From Granulicella sp. WH15 (GTDB taxonomy: Bacteria > Acidobacteriota > Terriglobia > Terriglobales > Acidobacteriaceae): a stretch of DNA of 64,000 nt. Of the stretch, positions 60,810 to 64,000 are shown piece after piece. Below the pieces are notes generated by a model. The model was not told the origin of the DNA, did no database searches, and worked only from the letters and a program-made list of their open reading frames with translations. The position numbers were made by a program, and so were the translations under genes. Each line of letters opens with the position of its first letter. Position 1 is the stretch's first letter. The stretch covers positions 682,001-746,000 of the forward strand of contig NZ_CP042596.1 in the NCBI RefSeq assembly GCF_009914315.1, given 5' to 3'.

Positions 60810-60853
60810 GCTGTGAATTCTCAAGATTCCGTGAAGGGGTAAGTGTCTAGTTA

Positions 60854-61867
60854 TCAGTCCCGGTCGCTGCCGAAGATCGGGATGCCCTGACGTACTTTAT
60901 AGGCGATGCTCTGCGCGCGGGCCGCGTAGTCCGTCTTGCCGAATCGGTCCTTCATCTCCGCCGCCAGCGCCTGTACCTGCTTGGCTGCGTCGTCGGCCCG
61001 CTTCTTGTCTTCGTCGAAGTTGTACATCGAGACCAGCACGCCCTTGCGATAGATCGCGTGGTACATCGCCTCGGCGGCGCGCGGCGACTCCGGGAACTGG
61101 TCGGCGTACTTCAGGTACAGCACGGCCTCCATCTCGGGACACTTGGGCAGCCCCTGCCAGTCGCCGCACAGCTTGTTGTCGATCAGGTCGTACGCCGCCA
61201 GCATCGCCTGCTTCGACCCCGGATACATCTTCATCACCCGCTTCATCTCGCCCTCGTAGAGCTGAGGCCGCAGGTAGGATTCCTGCTCCTTGGCCGAGGG
61301 CAGCGTGCTCACGTCCCGCTTCTCGAGCTGCCAGCGGATATCGGCCGAGCGAAAGGCCGCCTCGGATGCCAGGGGCGAATCCGGAAAGTACTCCCACACC
61401 CGCCGATACAGCAGATGAGCGGCACTCGCGGCGTCCTTCGGAGCGTGAGGCTCGCTGGCCTCCTCCTCGAGGTTCGCTGCCGTTCCGAAGAGAATGGCGT
61501 CGCCACCCTCGGTATGCGCGTCCACGACACCCTTGTCCTTGATCCAGCCCGACTCCGGCGACTGCACCTGCTCCTCCGCAAACTCGGGTCGATCCTCCGG
61601 CTGGTCCGGTGTGTCCGAGTTGGCGAAGACCTTGATCCACGGGCCGCTGCGCTGGATCACCACGACCTCGTGGCCGGGCGTCACCTCGGAGACCTTCTGC
61701 GCAGCATCGTCCGCGCCGACGTAGACGATGGCGTCGTGCAGCAGCGTGGCCCGCGCCGAGCGGTCGTACCCCGAGCGATTATCCGGCTCCCCGTTCTTCG
61801 GCTTCTTCTGCGCCACGAGCGCACAAGGCAGGCAGACCCACGCAACCGCAATCCAGACTCGCATCAT
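60854..61867 (-). CDS. Exported SH3-like/TPR-like protein
   Basis: The product has 337 residues from ATG 61867, after GGAAGGCGAGG; the longer frame to 61972 only translates an AT-rich inverted repeat. A signal peptide (VWIAVAWVCLPCALVAQ) is followed by a bacterial SH3-like segment (VTPGHEVVVIQRSGPWIKVF ... SGWIKDKGVV). Helical repeats come next (LLYRRVWEYFPDSPLASEAAFR, YLKYADQFPESPRAAEAMYH) that look like TPR units. It is probably a periplasmic scaffold. No enzyme motif is seen. Confidence 0.7.
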   Translation of the reverse strand: MMRVWIAVAWVCLPCALVAQKKPKNGEPDNRSGYDRSARATLLHDAIVYVGADDAAQKVSEVTPGHEVVVIQRSGPWIKVFANSDTPDQPEDRPEFAEEQVQSPESGWIKDKGVVDAHTEGGDAILFGTAANLEEEASEPHAPKDAASAAHLLYRRVWEYFPDSPLASEAAFRSADIRWQLEKRDVSTLPSAKEQESYLRPQLYEGEMKRVMKMYPGSKQAMLAAYDLIDNKLCGDWQGLPKCPEMEAVLYLKYADQFPESPRAAEAMYHAIYRKGVLVSMYNFDEDKKRADDAAKQVQALAAEMKDRFGKTDYAARAQSIAYKVRQGIPIFGSDRD

Positions 61868-61910
61868 CCTCGCCTTCCGGTATCGAAGAACAAAATAAGC
61901 AAATGCAAGA

Positions 61911-62140
61911 ACAAAGCAAACGGGGAAAAAGGGATAAAAAGGATCAAGACGGATCAAGCAAAAACAAAGCAAAACGGATCAAAACAAGCCGAGACAGGTC
62001 ATGCAAAAACAGATTAAAACTTAAAACGGATCAAGCAAAAGCAAGTGATTGACCCTTGGCCACGACCAAATCCCTCTTGATGTTGCTTTTGTTTTAATCC
62101 GTCTTGATCCTTTTTATCCCTTTTTCCCCGTTTGCTTTGT
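61911..62140. repeat. 44-bp perfect inverted repeat with AT-rich spacer
   Basis: The arms 61911-61954 and 62097-62140 are exact reverse complements. The 142-base spacer contains at least three ACGGATCAAGCAAAA-like units and is far less GC-rich than its surroundings. The element lies between two minus-strand genes, so it is within or next to a possible transcript boundary. Confidence 0.85.
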
Positions 62141-62147
62141 CCTTCTC

Positions 62148-63140
62148 TTACCCAGTCGCAACCTCTTCGCGGAGCTTCTCCAGCAGCACCGGCTCCACGT
62201 TCCGCCCGCTCAGCACCACGACGACCTTCTCCACCTGAGGCAGCTCCTTGGCGTGGAAGAGCGCCGCTGCCGTGGTAGCCGCGCCGCTCGGCTCCGGCAC
62301 CAGGTCGGAGTGGCGCAGCATCACCCGCATCGCCTCCAGAATCTCATCCTCCGACACGGTCACAATCCCGTCCACATAGCGCAGAATGTGCTCGAAGTTC
62401 CTCTTGCCCAGTGACTGCGTGCGTAGCCCGTCGCTGATGGTGCGGGTGGTCTTCGCCGCGGGCCACTCCACCAGTGTCTTAGTGTCGAAGCTCTCCTTGG
62501 CGTCGGCGGCCAGCTCCGGCTCGGCCCCCCAGACGCGGGTGTTGGTGCCCCGCTCCATGCTGGCCAGACGCACCGCCGTGGCCACGCCGCTCAGCAGCCC
62601 GCCGCCGCTTACCGGCGAGATGACCAGCCCGGCGTCGGGCATCTCCTCCACGATCTCCAGCCCGCAGGTGGCTTGTCCGGCGATGATGTGCGGATGGTCG
62701 TACGGGGGGATGATCGTATAGCCGAACTTCTCCGCCAGCTCCTCGGCCTTCTCCTTGCGCGCCGAGCTGGCCGGACCGACGAAGACCACCTCCGCCCCCA
62801 GCGCCCGCGTGGCCTCGATCTTCACCTCCGGCGCGTTGTCCGGCATCACGATGACTCCTTTCGCTCCCAGCGCCCGCGCCGCGTAGGCCACACCCTGCGC
62901 GTGGTTTCCGCTGGAGTAGGTGATGACCCCGCGCCCCAGCGCGTCGGCCGGAAGCTGCGCCACCATGTTGTACGCGCCGCGCAGCTTGAAGCTCCCGATG
63001 GGCTGGGCGGACTCGCACTTTACCCACAGCTCGAAGTCCAGCCCCGGCACATCCAGCCGCACCAGTGGCGTCTTTACCGCCACCCCAGCGATCCGCGCCT
63101 GAGCCGCCCGAATCTCCGCCAACGTCACCAACTCACTCAT
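62148..63140 (-). CDS. Threonine/serine dehydratase-like PLP enzyme
   Basis: The 330-residue fold type II PLP enzyme has the Schiff-base Lys in GSFKLRGAYNM, SSGNHAQGVAYAA and the glycine-rich phosphate loop VSGGGLLSG. There is no C-terminal ACT regulatory domain, so it is the short catabolic or hydroxyaspartate-lyase type rather than biosynthetic IlvA. Substrate (threonine, serine or 3-hydroxyaspartate) cannot be decided from sequence. GGAGAG precedes the ATG. Confidence 0.87.
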   Translation of the reverse strand: MSELVTLAEIRAAQARIAGVAVKTPLVRLDVPGLDFELWVKCESAQPIGSFKLRGAYNMVAQLPADALGRGVITYSSGNHAQGVAYAARALGAKGVIVMPDNAPEVKIEATRALGAEVVFVGPASSARKEKAEELAEKFGYTIIPPYDHPHIIAGQATCGLEIVEEMPDAGLVISPVSGGGLLSGVATAVRLASMERGTNTRVWGAEPELAADAKESFDTKTLVEWPAAKTTRTISDGLRTQSLGKRNFEHILRYVDGIVTVSEDEILEAMRVMLRHSDLVPEPSGAATTAAALFHAKELPQVEKVVVVLSGRNVEPVLLEKLREEVATG

Positions 63141-63188
63141 CGTTCTCTCCGCGACAACTTGATCGAGTCCATCTTATCGGCTCCCAGT

Positions 63189-64000
63189 CTATCGACTCTC
63201 GGCCTCGTGCATCACCAGAGCAAACAGATGCACCAGCTTCCACTGCTCCCACAGACCCGGACTGGCCGCGACGTCGATGTGCGAGATCACCGGGCTGACC
63301 AGCATCGCCCGCAGGCTCGACGGCGGCAGCTCGCGCGCCATCCACAGCGTCTCGGCGGCGGGGATGATGTTGTCGCCCTCGCCGTGCAGCAGGTACACCG
63401 GCGTCTTTAGTTGCTTGAGACGATCTCCGGGAGACAAAGCCTCCATCTCCCTGCCATGTTTCTCTATGGCCTGTTCGAGCCGCGCCTGCGTGGCCACAGA
63501 ACCCGCATCCATCATCGCCACCGCCTCGGCCTCCTGGGCCTCGTTCAGCTTCGCCTTAGCTGCGTCCTCGGCGGGTTTGTCCTCGTAGAGATGAGCCCGC
63601 AGGACCGTCCTGACCGCCTCCACATCTGCCGGGGGGACGAAGTCCTCGATGTACTCGTACTCCAGCACCAGCGGACCGTACTCGTGCGCGGGCAGGCGCT
63701 CGATGGTGCCGTCCGGCCTCGCGTCCGCGCCGGTCCTGAAGTACTGGGCCACCCGCTCCATGCGGTCCTGCGACCCTACCGCAAACACAAACTTGAAGTT
63801 TTTCTCATACAGCGGATCGGTCGCCGCCACCAGCGCCAGCCCGCCCGAGAAGCTAAGCCCCATCACCCCGACCGGCCCACCTGTCTTCTTCGCGTACCAC
63901 GCCACCGACTCGCCGATGGTCTCGACCGACTTCTGATCGACGTGGTAGTCCTTGATATCCGGTAATTCCGGCGTCAATACGCGCAGACCGCAGCTCGCCA
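63189..64000 (-). CDS. Alpha/beta hydrolase (5' end outside window)
   Basis: The frame stays open through base 64000 on the minus strand, reading ...ASCGLRVLTPELPDIKDY, so the start lies beyond the window. About 270 residues are visible. The nucleophile elbow is GVMGLSFSGGLAL with Ser in G-x-S-x-S-G, and a late YLLHGEGDNIIP and SHIDV carry the likely Asp and His. The middle cap region (about 90 residues, EAQEAEAVAMMDA) is helical. No specific substrate is indicated. Confidence 0.78.
   Translation of the reverse strand, partial: ASCGLRVLTPELPDIKDYHVDQKSVETIGESVAWYAKKTGGPVGVMGLSFSGGLALVAATDPLYEKNFKFVFAVGSQDRMERVAQYFRTGADARPDGTIERLPAHEYGPLVLEYEYIEDFVPPADVEAVRTVLRAHLYEDKPAEDAAKAKLNEAQEAEAVAMMDAGSVATQARLEQAIEKHGREMEALSPGDRLKQLKTPVYLLHGEGDNIIPAAETLWMARELPPSSLRAMLVSPVISHIDVAASPGLWEQWKLVHLFALVMHEAESR

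Noticed and set aside
61868..61972. N-terminal extension MLCFCLIRLDPFYPFF of the SH3/TPR-like protein
   Set aside because: It is translated from one arm of the 44-bp inverted repeat; a good signal peptide and ribosome binding site start at 61867.

Overview
The window is high-GC, gene-dense chromosomal DNA from a free-living Gram-negative bacterium. The best fit is an Acidobacteriota genome of the Granulicella/Edaphobacter/Terriglobus type. This assignment is inference from gene content (a bacillithiol-type YpdA reductase together with outer-membrane proteins, a GvpL/F orphan, DUF2339/DUF3999, Pr6Pr) and from the very dense intergenic palindromic repeats. No database search was possible. I see no tRNA, rRNA, CRISPR array, prophage or insertion-sequence transposase.

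Layout. 1-7.3 kb: end of an unrecognised gene, acpP-fabF, a GH75-like secreted protein, folP-rmuC, and dacB (PBP4). 7.3-11.1 kb: repeats, then a three-gene minus-strand cassette of a small YVDPGSG membrane protein, a kinase-like/methyltransferase fusion and a membrane sulfatase-superfamily enzyme. 11.4-17.6 kb: small cytochrome c, lipA, frr, a DUF4440-like protein, an ABM monooxygenase, purA and mutM. 17.6-25.9 kb: ROK protein, soluble transhydrogenase, thiE, an acyl-CoA carboxylase subunit, cupin, serine hydrolase and an Nramp transporter. 26-31.6 kb: purD, aldo/keto reductase, two very small proteins, LLM oxidoreductase, prfA. 31.8-38.2 kb: repeat-rich secreted protein, Pr6Pr protein, Tat metallophosphoesterase, VKOR, an MqnC homologue without cluster cysteines, prmC, a shortened CheA-like kinase and a 32-residue membrane peptide. 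38.4-49.2 kb: fumarase, beta-barrel protein, cytochrome c, GvpL/F, OmpA-like protein, SDR, ABC exporter, YpdA. 49.2-56.2 kb: MNT/HEPN pair, two response regulators, DUF2339-DUF3999, an EAL phosphodiesterase. 56.2-64 kb: ftsK, DUF2383 protein, uppP, SH3/repeat protein, threonine dehydratase-like enzyme and an alpha/beta hydrolase cut by the window end.

Most genes are housekeeping and stand alone or in two-gene units. Two window-wide features stand out. First, about 18 copies of one modular palindromic repeat sit between genes, mostly at gene 3' ends, and a second GGGCTAAAGCCC repeat family occurs four times. Second, at least 14 genes lack a clear ribosome binding site and instead have a TANNNT-like hexamer 6-8 bases before the start codon, which suggests leaderless transcripts.

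The strongest single lead is the gene at 34610-35527. It aligns along its length with MqnC, the radical-SAM enzyme of futalosine menaquinone synthesis, but all three Fe-S cysteines are replaced, and it sits directly after a VKOR-type quinone-linked thiol oxidoreductase gene.
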